A stretch of DNA of 64,000 nt from Halocynthiibacter sp049608145 (GCF_049608145.1 NZ_JBMYXF010000011.1:6948-70947), one strand, 5' to 3'. Positions 42,829 through 51,277 are shown, numbered from the stretch's first letter. Notes: generated by a model not told the origin, from the sequence alone. Translations and numbers: made by a program.

Positions 42829-43251
42829 GTGAACCCGTCACCTCCACCAACATATATAAATGAATTGATGGTTCTTCTGATGTCAGCACTTGGCTTGCAA
42901 CATTATGCGCCTGAGCTGTTCTTGGGTGGCCTCGCAATGGCCTTGGCGGGTGCGTTTGCAGCATCTCGTGTGCTTGAAACCGGCATGGTTCAACGGGCAA
43001 AACCTCTAAGCTTCCTCGGCACATTTTCGACAGGCCTGTTTGTGTCGGTCATGGCTGCTGCGGCCGCTGATGTATGGATGCCTGAAGCCCCCTTGGTGTT
43101 GATCATGGGCGTGTCGGGCTTGGTGTCGTCGTTTGTGTTGCCGCTTATCTTGAAGGTGGCGTCTCGGCTGAGTTCGCGCGCGGACGCAATCACAGATCGC
43201 GGGCTGGATAGGATTTTGCCTGCAAAGGGTAAGAATAAGCCCAAAGATTAA
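42829..43251 (+). CDS. Holin-like membrane protein
   Basis: The 140-residue protein has three hydrophobic segments (about 10-26, 30-47 and 62-104, the last long enough for two) and a basic C-terminus rich in K and P. This fits a holin that opens the inner membrane at lysis. AAGGAAG lies before the GTG start at 42829. It precedes the endolysin gene. The assignment rests on topology and position. Confidence 0.65.
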   Translation: MNPSPPPTYINELMVLLMSALGLQHYAPELFLGGLAMALAGAFAASRVLETGMVQRAKPLSFLGTFSTGLFVSVMAAAAADVWMPEAPLVLIMGVSGLVSSFVLPLILKVASRLSSRADAITDRGLDRILPAKGKNKPKD

Positions 43252-43282
43252 AGCTGACTTTGCCCATCTTCTGAAAATACCC

Positions 43283-43305
43283 ACCCGCTTTCGAGCGGTT
43301 TTTTT
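43283..43305 (+). terminator. Terminator after the holin-like gene
   Basis: CCGCT and AGCGG pair over a four-base loop and are followed by seven T. Confidence 0.7.
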
Positions 43306-43348
43306 GTGCCCGAATGGTCGGGCGCTGTTTCATATGAAAGGACTATCA

Positions 43349-44146
43349 ATGTTTAAACTTGTTGAAAACTGGCGAGAAATCGCATGGCGTTCACATTCAA
43401 TGTGGGGGTTCTACCTGACGGGTGCGTTCCTGCTGCTGCCTGAACTCATCTTCTATGGCTTTGGGGTCGATACCAACCCGCGCCTTTGGTGGTTTGCGGC
43501 GCTGTTTGCGTGGCTTTACGGGATGTTTGGGCGGCTTCTGACACAGGCGAAAGTTGATCGCACCACGACGCGCAGCCCGGTTCCTGTGGCCCTGATCGCA
43601 GCGGTCCTTGTTGGGGCGCTGATGTTTGGTGATTGGCGTGGCGGTGATACTCCGCTTGCAGGGCCTGACGTTGTCGAGTTGGTGGATGATGATGCGGATC
43701 AATTCTTGGCGGTCGCGGTGCCCTTTGTTGGTCGTTGGGAAGGGCTGCGTTTGGTGGCTTACCAAGACATCGTTGGGGTCTGGACGGTTTGCTATGGTGA
43801 AACCAAAGGCGTGCAGCCGGGGGATCAATATAGCCAGGCTGAATGTGACGCGATGTTGGCCGTTCAACTGATGGCCTATCGCGATGGGCTGCATGAATAT
43901 CTGACGTCCGAGACGATCTCGCAGCGATTGCCGGTGCATCGTGATGTCGCGTTTACCAGTCTTGCTTATAATGTTGGCAAGGCTGGGGCGGGGCGCAGCA
44001 CCGCTGTGCGCCGCCTGAACGCGTCTGACATCGCTGGGGCGTGCGAAGCGCTGACCTGGTGGAATAAGGCTGGTCAGCGTGTCGTGCGCGGTCTTGTTAT
44101 GCGCCGGGCGGATGAACATGGTTTCTGCATGCGGGGGCTGGCGTGA
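43349..44146 (+). CDS. Membrane-anchored endolysin (GH24 lysozyme)
   Basis: The 265-residue protein cuts peptidoglycan at lysis. The catalytic spacing of T4-type lysozymes is exact: glutamate in RWEGLR (residue 131), aspartate eight residues later (140) and threonine five after that (146). The N-terminal third has three hydrophobic segments (about 16-34, 40-60 and 78-95), which is unusual since most GH24 endolysins are soluble or carry one signal-anchor helix. GAAAGGA precedes the ATG. Its stop overlaps the next gene. Confidence 0.88.
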   Translation: MFKLVENWREIAWRSHSMWGFYLTGAFLLLPELIFYGFGVDTNPRLWWFAALFAWLYGMFGRLLTQAKVDRTTTRSPVPVALIAAVLVGALMFGDWRGGDTPLAGPDVVELVDDDADQFLAVAVPFVGRWEGLRLVAYQDIVGVWTVCYGETKGVQPGDQYSQAECDAMLAVQLMAYRDGLHEYLTSETISQRLPVHRDVAFTSLAYNVGKAGAGRSTAVRRLNASDIAGACEALTWWNKAGQRVVRGLVMRRADEHGFCMRGLA

Positions 44147-44544
44147 TGTCCGGTATCATCGCGTTCATGATCAAGATCGGGTTCGGTGGCATGGTCGACA
44201 AAGCCATTGGCCACATGGAACGCCGGGCAGAACTGGCAAACGACAGTGACCGTTTGCGCGCAGAGACTGCCGTCGAGTTCGCGCGCCAGGCCGTCCAAGA
44301 AACGCAAATCATGGCGGATTACAACAAAGCCAAACTGTCATTCCCGTGGTTCTGGATCCTTGCAGCGATGTTCATCGTGCCGCTGGCGCTCTGGTGGGCG
44401 GCGGTCATTCTGGACAGTGTGTTTGGGTTCGCCTGGAATGTGGCGAACCTGCCGACGCCGCAAATGCAGCTATGGGCTGGCGACATGATCAAATGGTTGT
44501 TCTACGTCGGATCGGGTGTCGGTGCGATCAAGGCGTTCCGATAA
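44146..44544 (+). CDS. Second holin or lysis accessory protein
   Basis: The 132-residue protein has an amphipathic N-terminus, a charged helix (KAIGHMERRAELANDSDRLRAETAVEFARQAVQETQ, about 20-55), and two membrane helices (about 66-90 and 110-130). It is coupled to the endolysin (TGATG). Position and topology fit a holin of the 3TM type or a lysis regulator. It could be the true holin in place of the gene at 42829. Confidence 0.65.
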   Translation: MSGIIAFMIKIGFGGMVDKAIGHMERRAELANDSDRLRAETAVEFARQAVQETQIMADYNKAKLSFPWFWILAAMFIVPLALWWAAVILDSVFGFAWNVANLPTPQMQLWAGDMIKWLFYVGSGVGAIKAFR

Positions 44545-44643
44545 TAATCTCTGCAGGTGGGGGATCTTCTTCAGGTCTACGTCATTTTTTCCCTTTCAAA
44601 ATGTTCAGGTTTACTGAGTAAATCTTGGTTTACGACTTGAGTG

Positions 44644-44688
44644 ATAGGGCCAACGGCCCTATATTGAGTGTACAGGGCAACGAAGCCC
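44644..44688 (+). promoter_or_regulatory. Two hairpins in the leader of the gene at 44,709
   Basis: ATAGGGCC-AAC-GGCCCTAT forms an 8-bp stem (44644-44662), and GGGC-AACGAA-GCCC (44675-44688) follows. They may act as a terminator after the lysis genes or as a leader structure. Confidence 0.45.
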
Positions 44689-44708
44689 GCCACGGAAAAG
44701 GATTTAAA

Positions 44709-44906
44709 ATGTCATTCATCAAAACGACCCCCGGAAAAGCCTGCAAGATTGTTTCAATACTGAACGCAGAATGGGTGCAGAAACCCCACTCCTTAGTAAA
44801 AGAAGCTTATGCACTAGACGGCACAATAATTGCCTATACTGATGTAAGCGGTTGGTTCACTGCTAACGCTTACGCCGATGTCGACACATCCGGTGTGGAG
44901 GCATAA
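44709..44906 (+). CDS. Small phage protein, hypothetical
   Basis: The 65-residue protein (MSFIKTTPGKACKIVSILNA at the start) is strand-rich with no known motif. It is the first of three small genes after the lysis block that are only 2 bp apart or overlap by 1 bp. It may encode a regulator or anti-host factor. AAAGGA precedes the ATG. Confidence 0.55.
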   Translation: MSFIKTTPGKACKIVSILNAEWVQKPHSLVKEAYALDGTIIAYTDVSGWFTANAYADVDTSGVEA

Positions 44907-44908
44907 GC

Positions 44909-45106
44909 ATGGATATTCTGTACGTGATAGCCCCTTGGGGTAGTAATTTGGTAGAATATGCAGAGCGTATTGAGGGGGCGATTGCTCTGGTGTGTTGCAT
45001 ACGCCCATCACCATGTGGTCGCTTTATTGTTGTCGCCACTACTGATAGAGCACAGGCTATTCGGTTTCTTGAAGAAGACGGCTTTGATCGTGAGGATGTT
45101 TTATAA
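44909..45106 (+). CDS. Small phage protein, hypothetical
   Basis: The 65-residue product (MDILYVIAPWGSNLVEYAER at the start) alternates strands and helices. It sits two bases after the previous gene and overlaps the helix-turn-helix gene by one base, which suggests joint expression. No family is recognised. Confidence 0.55.
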   Translation: MDILYVIAPWGSNLVEYAERIEGAIALVCCIRPSPCGRFIVVATTDRAQAIRFLEEDGFDREDVL

Positions 45107-45318
45107 TGAACAATATTGAGTTCAAAAAACTGCGCCAAAAGCTCGGCCTAACCTTGGCTGAGCTTGGTTCAATACTAGATACTGATCCACGTACAATTCG
45201 AAAGTGGGAAGCCGATGGTGCAGCCAGCACGTCGCGTGACCCTAATCCAATTGCTTGCCGGGTTCTGGAATGGCTCCGAGATGGATACCGTCCGTCACAG
45301 TGGCCCGACGGTAAATAA
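45106..45318 (+). CDS. Helix-turn-helix regulator (XRE-like)
   Basis: The 70-residue protein carries a helix-turn-helix (FKKLRQKLGLTLAELGSILDTDPRTIRKWEADG) like XRE or YdaS-type regulators, with a short C-terminal helix. It should bind DNA. With the preceding small gene it might be a toxin-antitoxin pair or a control unit for the methylase that follows. Targets are unknown. Confidence 0.75.
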   Translation: MNNIEFKKLRQKLGLTLAELGSILDTDPRTIRKWEADGAASTSRDPNPIACRVLEWLRDGYRPSQWPDGK

Positions 45319-45599
45319 TAAACAGTTCGCCTGTCATTTAGATTGATCCGGTCGTATCGGTTCAGGCTGCGTTGCGGCCTGTCACGCTGAGTGTGGCACG
45401 CCACTATGTGGTTAAATGTGAAACCCCATCCGAAAAATAGAAATAAATCCATCTTCGCCCTATATAGGGGCGGGGGTAAGCAGTGCTGAAACACTGCATA
45501 CCATGCAGCATGCGTTAACAAAGCTGCATCGACGTCCGCTAAGATATCGCCGCCCGACACTCGCGAGTGTGTCAGCGGCTTAATCTGGAATCATCCAAA
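45319..45599. other. Intergenic region dense in inverted repeats
   Basis: No gene is seen. Inverted repeats include GCAGTG-N6-CACTGC (45480-45497), TGCAT-ACC-ATGCA (45495-45507) and the 14-bp palindrome ACACTCGCGAGTGT (45557-45570). These may be regulator sites or terminators upstream of the methylase gene. Confidence 0.4.
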
Positions 45600-46412
45600 A
45601 TGACAATGGAAAAAGTGCGCGCTGCCGCACCAGTCGCCCCGTGGTTGGGCGGCAAGAAAACTTTGCATCGTACTCTCATTGAGCGGATCGATGTAATCCC
45701 ACATAAAACATACATTGAACCATTCGTCGGAATGGGTGGTGTATTTCTGCGCCGTTCTTGGCGTCCGCGTCTTGAGGTTGCCAATGACCTCAACGGTGAA
45801 ATCATCAATCTATTCCGCATCTTGCAGCGTCATTATCCGCAGCTCATGGAAGTTATGCGGTTTCAGATTGCGTCACGGCGTGAATTTGATCGCCTACGAT
45901 CTGTGGATCCAGCAACCTTGACGGACCTCGAGCGCGCTGCGCGTTTCCTGTATCTGCAGCGACTGGCCTTTGGTGGTCAGGTGAATGGGGTTTTTGGTGT
46001 TGCACCAACAAGTGGGCCACGTTTTAGCCTGTCTCGTTTGGAACCGATTCTTGATGCTGCACATGAGCGCCTTGAGGGTGTTGTGTTCGAGACCCTTGAT
46101 TGGTCGGCATTGGTGGATCGTTATGACAGTCCTGAATCCTTATTCTATCTGGATCCGCCTTACTTTGGTGGTGAAAGTGATTATGGCAAAGGCATGTTTG
46201 GTCGTGATCAATTTGCAAAAATGGCAGAACAACTTGCAAGCCTAAAAGGGGCATTTCTTCTCTCGATCAACGACACACCTGAGATCAGAGAAGTGTTCTC
46301 AGCATTTCAGTTTGACGAAGTGCGCCTGAAATATTCAGTAGCTCAGGCTGGCGCAACAGATGCCTGCGAGCTGATTATTTCAAACCGCGAGATCAAGACG
46401 GGCTTGCTGTAG
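45600..46412 (+). CDS. D12-class DNA adenine methyltransferase (Dam-like)
   Basis: The 270-residue protein methylates adenine in DNA. Motifs in order are WLGGKKTLHRTLI near the N-terminus, the AdoMet site FVGMGG (about 42-47), and the catalytic DPPYFGG (about 185). Dam-type enzymes of this family recognise GATC or a related site. In a phage it may protect DNA from restriction or affect packaging. I start it at 45600; an upstream frame has no support. A hairpin at 46422-46455 follows. Confidence 0.9.
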   Translation: MTMEKVRAAAPVAPWLGGKKTLHRTLIERIDVIPHKTYIEPFVGMGGVFLRRSWRPRLEVANDLNGEIINLFRILQRHYPQLMEVMRFQIASRREFDRLRSVDPATLTDLERAARFLYLQRLAFGGQVNGVFGVAPTSGPRFSLSRLEPILDAAHERLEGVVFETLDWSALVDRYDSPESLFYLDPPYFGGESDYGKGMFGRDQFAKMAEQLASLKGAFLLSINDTPEIREVFSAFQFDEVRLKYSVAQAGATDACELIISNREIKTGLL

Positions 46413-46681
46413 CAAAAACATGCCCTTTCCCGGCGATACATCGGGCGGGAAGGGCGTTCGCAGCAACATGTTCGGAGGGAGCGCTATGGGCAGATAGTGT
46501 ACTTTGCAAAGTCGCACCATCGGCCCATTGCTGCCTTTCACCACCACCCCAAGATGCTGCGGTGCGGCCCGTCATTGCGGCCATTCGTGCATCGCGCAGC
46601 ATTATTTCGGCTTGAAACGTCGGTGAGTGGACAAACCGGCCTTTCCACATTAGTTTCTGGAGGTCTGCTTTGGGCTTTTGT
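46413..46681. other. Junction between phage and cargo: non-coding, 17-bp repeat copy
   Basis: A 9-bp stem (GCCCTTTCC, 46422-46430, with GGGAAGGGC, 46447-46455) probably ends the methylase transcript. GTCTGCTTTGGGCTTTT (46663-46679) recurs at 54819-54835, after the cargo. No gene is credible here. Confidence 0.5.
46663..46679 (+). repeat. 17-bp direct repeat, left copy (cargo border)
   Basis: The 17-base sequence matches 54819-54835 exactly. The two copies bracket the copper genes and protease. Confidence 0.5.
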
Positions 46682-47203
46682 TCAGTGAGGTGATCGCCCT
46701 GTTGCTATCATGAGATGGTGCTGTTGGTGGTGCGCACCGATTGTCATCAGCCCAAAGAAACCCAATCCCAGCACCTGGTTCAACTCTTCTTCTGAACCAG
46801 TCTGAACCAGCATCGATGCACCGCCTTCCATTTCCCCAGCAGTGACGGCCCAATCCGATGACCCCTGCAACATCGGGCTGTGTGCCAACACCATGCGCCT
46901 GATCGATGCTGCAACCACCTGATCGCCAGTGACCACGAACGTCGCACTCATTCCATCGACTGTTCGTTCAACCGACGCCCTAGTCGTCACGTTGTCCATA
47001 TCCACGAGATGATCACGCAGTGCTTTGATATCGACCTGCGCCCAGTTCGTTTCGGGATTGTCACGCAGCAGTGTGACGATCTCGGCAATCGCAGCGAACT
47101 GGGATTGACCTGTTTCGCTAGGTGATCCTGACGCATGCGCATGTTGTGCCATGGCATTGGTTGCGACGAACATCATCGCTGCTGATAAAAGACCTAGTTT
47201 CAT
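46682..47203 (-). CDS. Periplasmic His-rich protein, unknown function
   Basis: The 173-residue protein has a signal peptide (cut near NAMAQH) and a mature start rich in histidine (HAHASG), a soluble core, and a C-terminal GAHHQQHHLMIATG. The histidine clusters could bind copper. I recognise related proteins only as uncharacterised neighbours of copper genes. It diverges from the Crp/Fnr-type gene across 64 bp and so may share its control region. Confidence 0.75.
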   Translation of the reverse strand: MKLGLLSAAMMFVATNAMAQHAHASGSPSETGQSQFAAIAEIVTLLRDNPETNWAQVDIKALRDHLVDMDNVTTRASVERTVDGMSATFVVTGDQVVAASIRRMVLAHSPMLQGSSDWAVTAGEMEGGASMLVQTGSEEELNQVLGLGFFGLMTIGAHHQQHHLMIATGRSPH

Positions 47204-47252
47204 TGAACACTCCTATTTCTTGATCACCCTAGCCAATTTCAAACTTATCACT

Positions 47253-47268
47253 TATGATTTGGATCATA
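47253..47268 (+). promoter_or_regulatory. Crp/Fnr-type palindrome overlapping the regulator start codon
   Basis: TATGAT-N4-ATCATA is a perfect 16-bp dyad, close to the FNR core TGAT-N6-ATCA. It ends on the first base of the ATG, so it likely serves for autoregulation and control of the divergent gene. Confidence 0.55.
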
Positions 47269-47834
47269 TGTTTTCTGATCCCTTTTCCCATCTACCCGCC
47301 GATGCACGTCGCACATTAGACATGCGAAAAGGTGACGTGCTGTTTCGCCAGAACCAAACCACATCGGGGCTTTACCGTGTTGTATCTGGATGCGTGACAC
47401 TGCAACGAACTGGGCTGGGGGGCGATACCTTGACCCTGCACAGGGCAGTGTCGGGCGGGTTTTTCGCGGAGGCATCAGTCTTCTCGGCGACTTACCACTG
47501 TGATGCGGTATGCACCGAAGCTGGAAATGTCATGAAGATCGCAAAGGCGGATGTCGTTGCAACGATGCAATCCAATCCTGCGTTCTCCGAAGGTTTCACA
47601 AGGTTGCTTGCTGTTCAGGTTCAACAGTACCGCGCACATATCGAGTTGCTGGCAATCCCGTCAGCCAAAGAACGCATACTGGCGGCTGTTAAGGCAGGCT
47701 ACTTCGATGCAACGGTCACCGAGTTGGCGACCCGCATCAATCTTAGCCATGAAGCTTGTTATCGCGCATTGCGGGGACTGTGTGACGACGGTCGCATGAT
47801 CCGTGTTTGTCGTGGAAAATATACGCTGTCATAG
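47268..47834 (+). CDS. Crp/Fnr-family transcription regulator
   Basis: The 188-residue protein has an N-terminal cyclic-nucleotide-type sensor domain (about 15-115, with DVLFRQNQTTSGLYRVVSG and GGFFAEASVFSATYHCDAVC) and a C-terminal winged helix (VTELATRINLSHEACYRALRGLCDDGRM). The set of four N-terminal cysteines of FNR is absent. A cysteine pair (in YHCDAVC) could sense metal or redox state. A longer upstream frame runs antisense to the neighbouring gene. It may regulate parts of the copper module. Confidence 0.85.
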   Translation: MFSDPFSHLPADARRTLDMRKGDVLFRQNQTTSGLYRVVSGCVTLQRTGLGGDTLTLHRAVSGGFFAEASVFSATYHCDAVCTEAGNVMKIAKADVVATMQSNPAFSEGFTRLLAVQVQQYRAHIELLAIPSAKERILAAVKAGYFDATVTELATRINLSHEACYRALRGLCDDGRMIRVCRGKYTLS

Positions 47835-47862
47835 CGTCCAGTGCTTTTCGGGTAGTTGTCCA

Positions 47863-48288
47863 TCAGTGTGGTGGGGTCCTGCTGGCTTGGACTTCGCGTT
47901 CCCGTTCAGACCAAGTTGATCTGATGTAGGCGAGGATATCCCATATCTCATCATCGGTGAGTGTTTCACCAAATGCGGGCATTCCGCTGTTGAAACCAGT
48001 GACACCCCTGACCTCTAATGCAGCAGCGCCACCGAGCTTGGTGTATTCGAACAGCAGTTCATCATCGTGATGCCACGTGTGGCCCGTCCCATCATGTGGC
48101 GGTGCTGGAAGCACACCATCGGCGTCAGAGGATTGCCAGTTCGGTTGCCCCTCAAGGTTTGCCCCGTGGCATGATGCGCAGTTGCCTGCATACAGGCTTT
48201 GTCCCGCAACAATGTCGCGGTGTTCCCAGTTGTGATCAGCAGCGGCTGTGGAGGCCAAAGACAGCAGGATTGGGATCAGCCACCTCAT
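47863..48288 (-). CDS. Periplasmic c-type cytochrome, last gene of the copper operon
   Basis: The 141-residue protein has a signal peptide (MRWLIPILLSLASTAAADH) and one haem motif CASCHG (about residue 40), and a candidate axial methionine in SGMPAFGETL. Histidines and tryptophan are common in the middle (TWHHDDELLF). It overlaps the oxidase stop by 4 bp (ATGA), so the two are made together. It could pass electrons to or from the multicopper oxidase. A longer frame start lies inside the oxidase gene and is not used. Confidence 0.85.
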   Translation of the reverse strand: MRWLIPILLSLASTAAADHNWEHRDIVAGQSLYAGNCASCHGANLEGQPNWQSSDADGVLPAPPHDGTGHTWHHDDELLFEYTKLGGAAALEVRGVTGFNSGMPAFGETLTDDEIWDILAYIRSTWSEREREVQASRTPPH

Positions 48289-49583
48289 GCCACATTCACC
48301 CAAGTGCGCATCCCTCCCACAGCGTGGCTGAGCATGTGACAGTGCAGCAGCCAACGACCAGGGTTGTCGAAGACACAGATGACATCGCGGCTTTCACCTG
48401 CGTTCACCAAAGTTGTGTCGCGCAGATCGCCCAAAGCTCCGTTCTCTTCAACCTCGTAGAAGTGGTGACCGTGCAGGTGGATGCCGTGCGGGAACGAGGT
48501 GTCGTTTACAAACGTGATCCGCACAGTCTCGCCATTTTGGAATGATCCGAATGGGTCGCCTTGTAGGTCCGAGACGTTGTTGAAGGCCCAAATATTGTCA
48601 CCGCCGTGGCGACCACTCATTGCACCGCCCATCATCGTCAGAGTGAGATGTTGCGTGGGTTCTTCTGGTGTTGGCAGGTTGGGCGGTGACAGAGCCATGA
48701 TCGCTCCAGCCTGCCTATCCGTATTGATGCCACTCACAGCGAGATCAGCCAATCGATATGGTCCCTGACGGCTCAGCATATCAAATCCTACAGGCCCCGT
48801 GATATCTACGATCAGGTCTGCCCGTTGTGCAGGTGCGAGGGTAAGTTCTGTCATAGGACGTGGCTCGGAAAGGGCCATCCCATCCAAGGCCACGACCGAT
48901 CCAGCGACGCCACTAACCTCAACGGGGAAGATACGGTTGGTTGCGGCGTTGATCAGCCGAAACCTAACCCGATCCCCAGTCTTCACCTGATCTTGGGACA
49001 GGAAGGCACGGGCGAAATTCCCCATGTAACCGCCATGGGCGACACTGTGCATGTCGGTAAACTCATCGGACAGGCTGCCATCTTCCTGCATCTGCCAATC
49101 CGCCATCAACACGGTGATGTCGTGATCAACATCTGGGGGCGTTTCATCCTCAACAATCAACGGACCCATCATGCCACGCGCGACTTGTTCATGAGAAATG
49201 TAATGCGAATGATACCAATAGGTGCCTTCGTCTGGCGGGATAAAGCTGTAGGTTTTGGTGTCGGAAGGTTCGATCAACTCTTGCGTCAACATCGGCACCC
49301 CATCCATCTGGTTTTCCAACCTGATGCCGTGCCAATGCACTGCGGTGCCTTCCTCAAGACCGTTCTCGACATCGATGTTCACCCGTTCACCGCGCCGCAC
49401 ACGCAGTTCTGGCCCTGGCATCGACCCGTTGAAGCCCAGCATAGAGGTTACACCATCCCCCAGCGGTAGGATTTGCTGCGTCACCGTTTCGGCCTTCAAC
49501 CGCAACGTATCTTGGGCTGCGAATGTGGGCATTGGTAATATCGCTGTGGCTGAGACGGTAGCCAAGAAGTGTCGTCTGTTCAT
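48285..49583 (-). CDS. Multicopper oxidase (CopA/CueO-type) with Tat signal
   Basis: The 432-residue enzyme oxidises cuprous ions or phenolics in the periplasm using oxygen. All copper motifs are present: HWHG (about 84), YWYHSH (about 126), HGIHLHGHHF (about 368) and HCHMLSHAVGGM (about 420). The N-terminus MNRRHFLATVSATAIL has twin arginines, which fits export of a folded protein. It is shorter than classical CopA and lacks a Met-rich loop, though MMGGAMSG occurs near the C-terminal third. The start is set by GAGG before the ATG at 49583. Confidence 0.93.
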   Translation of the reverse strand: MNRRHFLATVSATAILPMPTFAAQDTLRLKAETVTQQILPLGDGVTSMLGFNGSMPGPELRVRRGERVNIDVENGLEEGTAVHWHGIRLENQMDGVPMLTQELIEPSDTKTYSFIPPDEGTYWYHSHYISHEQVARGMMGPLIVEDETPPDVDHDITVLMADWQMQEDGSLSDEFTDMHSVAHGGYMGNFARAFLSQDQVKTGDRVRFRLINAATNRIFPVEVSGVAGSVVALDGMALSEPRPMTELTLAPAQRADLIVDITGPVGFDMLSRQGPYRLADLAVSGINTDRQAGAIMALSPPNLPTPEEPTQHLTLTMMGGAMSGRHGGDNIWAFNNVSDLQGDPFGSFQNGETVRITFVNDTSFPHGIHLHGHHFYEVEENGALGDLRDTTLVNAGESRDVICVFDNPGRWLLHCHMLSHAVGGMRTWVNVA

Positions 49584-49591
49584 GTGGTGCC

Positions 49592-50443
49592 TCATGTTGG
49601 CAAAGTTAGGTTTGTTGTGAGAACAGCGGTCGTTCCCAGCACGGCAAGGATAACCAGCCATTCGACTGAAATGGACTTGGAAAGATGGCCTGCGGCGGCT
49701 GGATCGCCCGCACGAAGCGCAGGTATGAACCGAAGTTTATTGGCAGCAGCCAATCCAAGCAGCAGACCAACCAAAAGCACCTTTATGATCAAAGCCTGCC
49801 CGTATCCTGTGCTAATGAGCGCGGAGAACGAACCGACCAACTCGTACCCCATATAGCCACCCAAGATGATCAGCACTGGGACAGTGACAGTGGCAACAAC
49901 ACCAAATCGATACCCCACATCTGCAGCCGAAGCATAGGTGTTGGAAGATGATGCCAAGCGTTTCAGTGGCGTAAGAACACCAATCCACAGCGCAACGGCC
50001 AACAAGTGTAACATCAAAGCGATGTCTAGCAGTGTCGTGTCACGGCTAGAGATGTGGCCCACGTGATCGAATGACCAGATCGCGATGACACCACCCAATA
50101 CCGAGACCCAAGTTCCAACGCGGCCCATGAACAGGCCAGCGATCAACAGACCAAGACCCACCAAACGTAACAGTAATGCGGTACCGACAGGTGTCGTCCA
50201 TAGCAGGCCAAGCATCTCAGGATCAGTCATGCCACTGACATCGCCCGTCAGATTGGCTCCGCGCAGTGAAAAGGCGAGGATCGTTGCAATCAACCCCAGA
50301 ACAGCGAATGCCACGGCCAGACCTCGTGTGCGATCCAGCCGAAACATTAACGTTGCCATCACCGTGCCAGCCGCAGTCATCACGCCAAGATAGAGAGCGA
50401 ATTTTGTGGCGATGGCCGCCAGACCGAACAGATCAGGCATCAT
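49592..50443 (-). CDS. copD: CopD-family copper membrane protein
   Basis: The 283-residue protein has about eight membrane helices. CopD-type features include SFDHVGHISSRDTT and LHLLAVALWIGVL. It may move copper across the inner membrane in concert with CopC. It overlaps the CopC stop (ATGA) at the ATG at 50443. A second ATG follows directly. It lies between CopC and the oxidase in the operon. Confidence 0.88.
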   Translation of the reverse strand: MMPDLFGLAAIATKFALYLGVMTAAGTVMATLMFRLDRTRGLAVAFAVLGLIATILAFSLRGANLTGDVSGMTDPEMLGLLWTTPVGTALLLRLVGLGLLIAGLFMGRVGTWVSVLGGVIAIWSFDHVGHISSRDTTLLDIALMLHLLAVALWIGVLTPLKRLASSSNTYASAADVGYRFGVVATVTVPVLIILGGYMGYELVGSFSALISTGYGQALIIKVLLVGLLLGLAAANKLRFIPALRAGDPAAAGHLSKSISVEWLVILAVLGTTAVLTTNLTLPT

Positions 50444-50784
50444 TCTTCGACGGTAAAGCTGAAGGTGCCATTCAAGGCATGGCCATCTGCACCAAGCCCA
50501 CGCCATTCAACGACGTACACACCCGCTCCCATGTCATGCATCGGCAACGTAAACTCCTGCGTGAACGCTGTTTGTTCGCCAAGGTCCATGTCCATGCTGT
50601 GCGTGTCGGCATGTGTGATAGCAACCCGCGTCAAACGAATGTCACCTTTGAAGTCCATCAAGACTTCGGTCGGCATCTCCGTGACAGTGGCCTCATTGGT
50701 AGGTGTCGTTGTATCGAGGGGAGAGTGCGCCATTGCGCCCGTTGCCCAAATCCCGATCATGCCTGCGAGTAGAATAGTCTTCAT
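50440..50784 (-). CDS. copC: CopC-family periplasmic copper-binding protein
   Basis: The 114-residue protein has a signal peptide that would leave histidine as the first mature residue (AMA then HSPLD), as in CopC, where that residue binds copper. Later ligands DGHALNG near the C-terminus also match. The fold is a beta-barrel of about 95 residues. It works with CopD. The start is the ATG at 50784; an upstream TTG is in frame but lacks signal-peptide quality. Confidence 0.9.
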   Translation of the reverse strand: MKTILLAGMIGIWATGAMAHSPLDTTTPTNEATVTEMPTEVLMDFKGDIRLTRVAITHADTHSMDMDLGEQTAFTQEFTLPMHDMGAGVYVVEWRGLGADGHALNGTFSFTVEE

Positions 50785-50811
50785 TGCGGTTTCCAATTTT
50801 GTGACTGGAGA

Positions 50812-51246
50812 TCAGTTGATCCCGTTGGCACGTTGCAGTTCGCGAATATAGGCGATGATCATGGTGACATCGCCCCGTGTTACACCCTCAACGGGGGGCA
50901 TGTCACCAAACGGCCAGTGGTGGCCCCGAACGCCCAACTCAGCAGCCCGTTGGAACGCTTCATCGCCGTGGTGGCTGGGTTCATAAATGATGTGGACCAA
51001 TGGCGGTGCTACGCCATCTTGACCCGCTGCATTCGCACCGTGGCAAGCAGCACACTTGGCCTCATATCCAAGCTGCCCGATCTGGGCGTTCGGTGACAGG
51101 GTTTCGGGCAACAGCACATTGGCGAGTCCCCCATTCTCCCTACTGATAGCGGTGTCAGAAGCGGCGGTTTGTGGCGCTGAGGGCCACAACACGTAGCCTA
51201 CGCCACCCGCAACCAAAATTGCGGCAATTGCGATAGTCGATTTCAT
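50812..51246 (-). CDS. Membrane-anchored c-type cytochrome, first gene of the copC operon
   Basis: The 144-residue protein has one N-terminal membrane anchor (MKSTIAIAAILVAGGVGYVL) and one haem motif CAACHG (about residue 66), with candidate axial methionine in FGDMPPVEG. The rest faces the periplasm. A MerR-type promoter lies about 30-60 bp upstream. Since it begins the transcript that contains copC, copD and the oxidase, it may supply or accept electrons. Confidence 0.87.
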   Translation of the reverse strand: MKSTIAIAAILVAGGVGYVLWPSAPQTAASDTAISRENGGLANVLLPETLSPNAQIGQLGYEAKCAACHGANAAGQDGVAPPLVHIIYEPSHHGDEAFQRAAELGVRGHHWPFGDMPPVEGVTRGDVTMIIAYIRELQRANGIN

Positions 51247-51277
51247 TGAATGTACTAATCCTCACGTCTTTTGGATA

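Noticed and set aside
46393..46650. 85-codon minus-strand frame at the phage-cargo joint
   Set aside because: It overlaps the methylase 3' end and hairpin, and has no motif; it may be decayed coding DNA.
46413..46700. Possible separate phage attR near 46.5 kb, making the copper genes a second island
   Set aside because: No copy of the tRNA 3' sequence was found here, while a good copy and integrase-type boxes occur at 54.9 kb; no second integrase is present.
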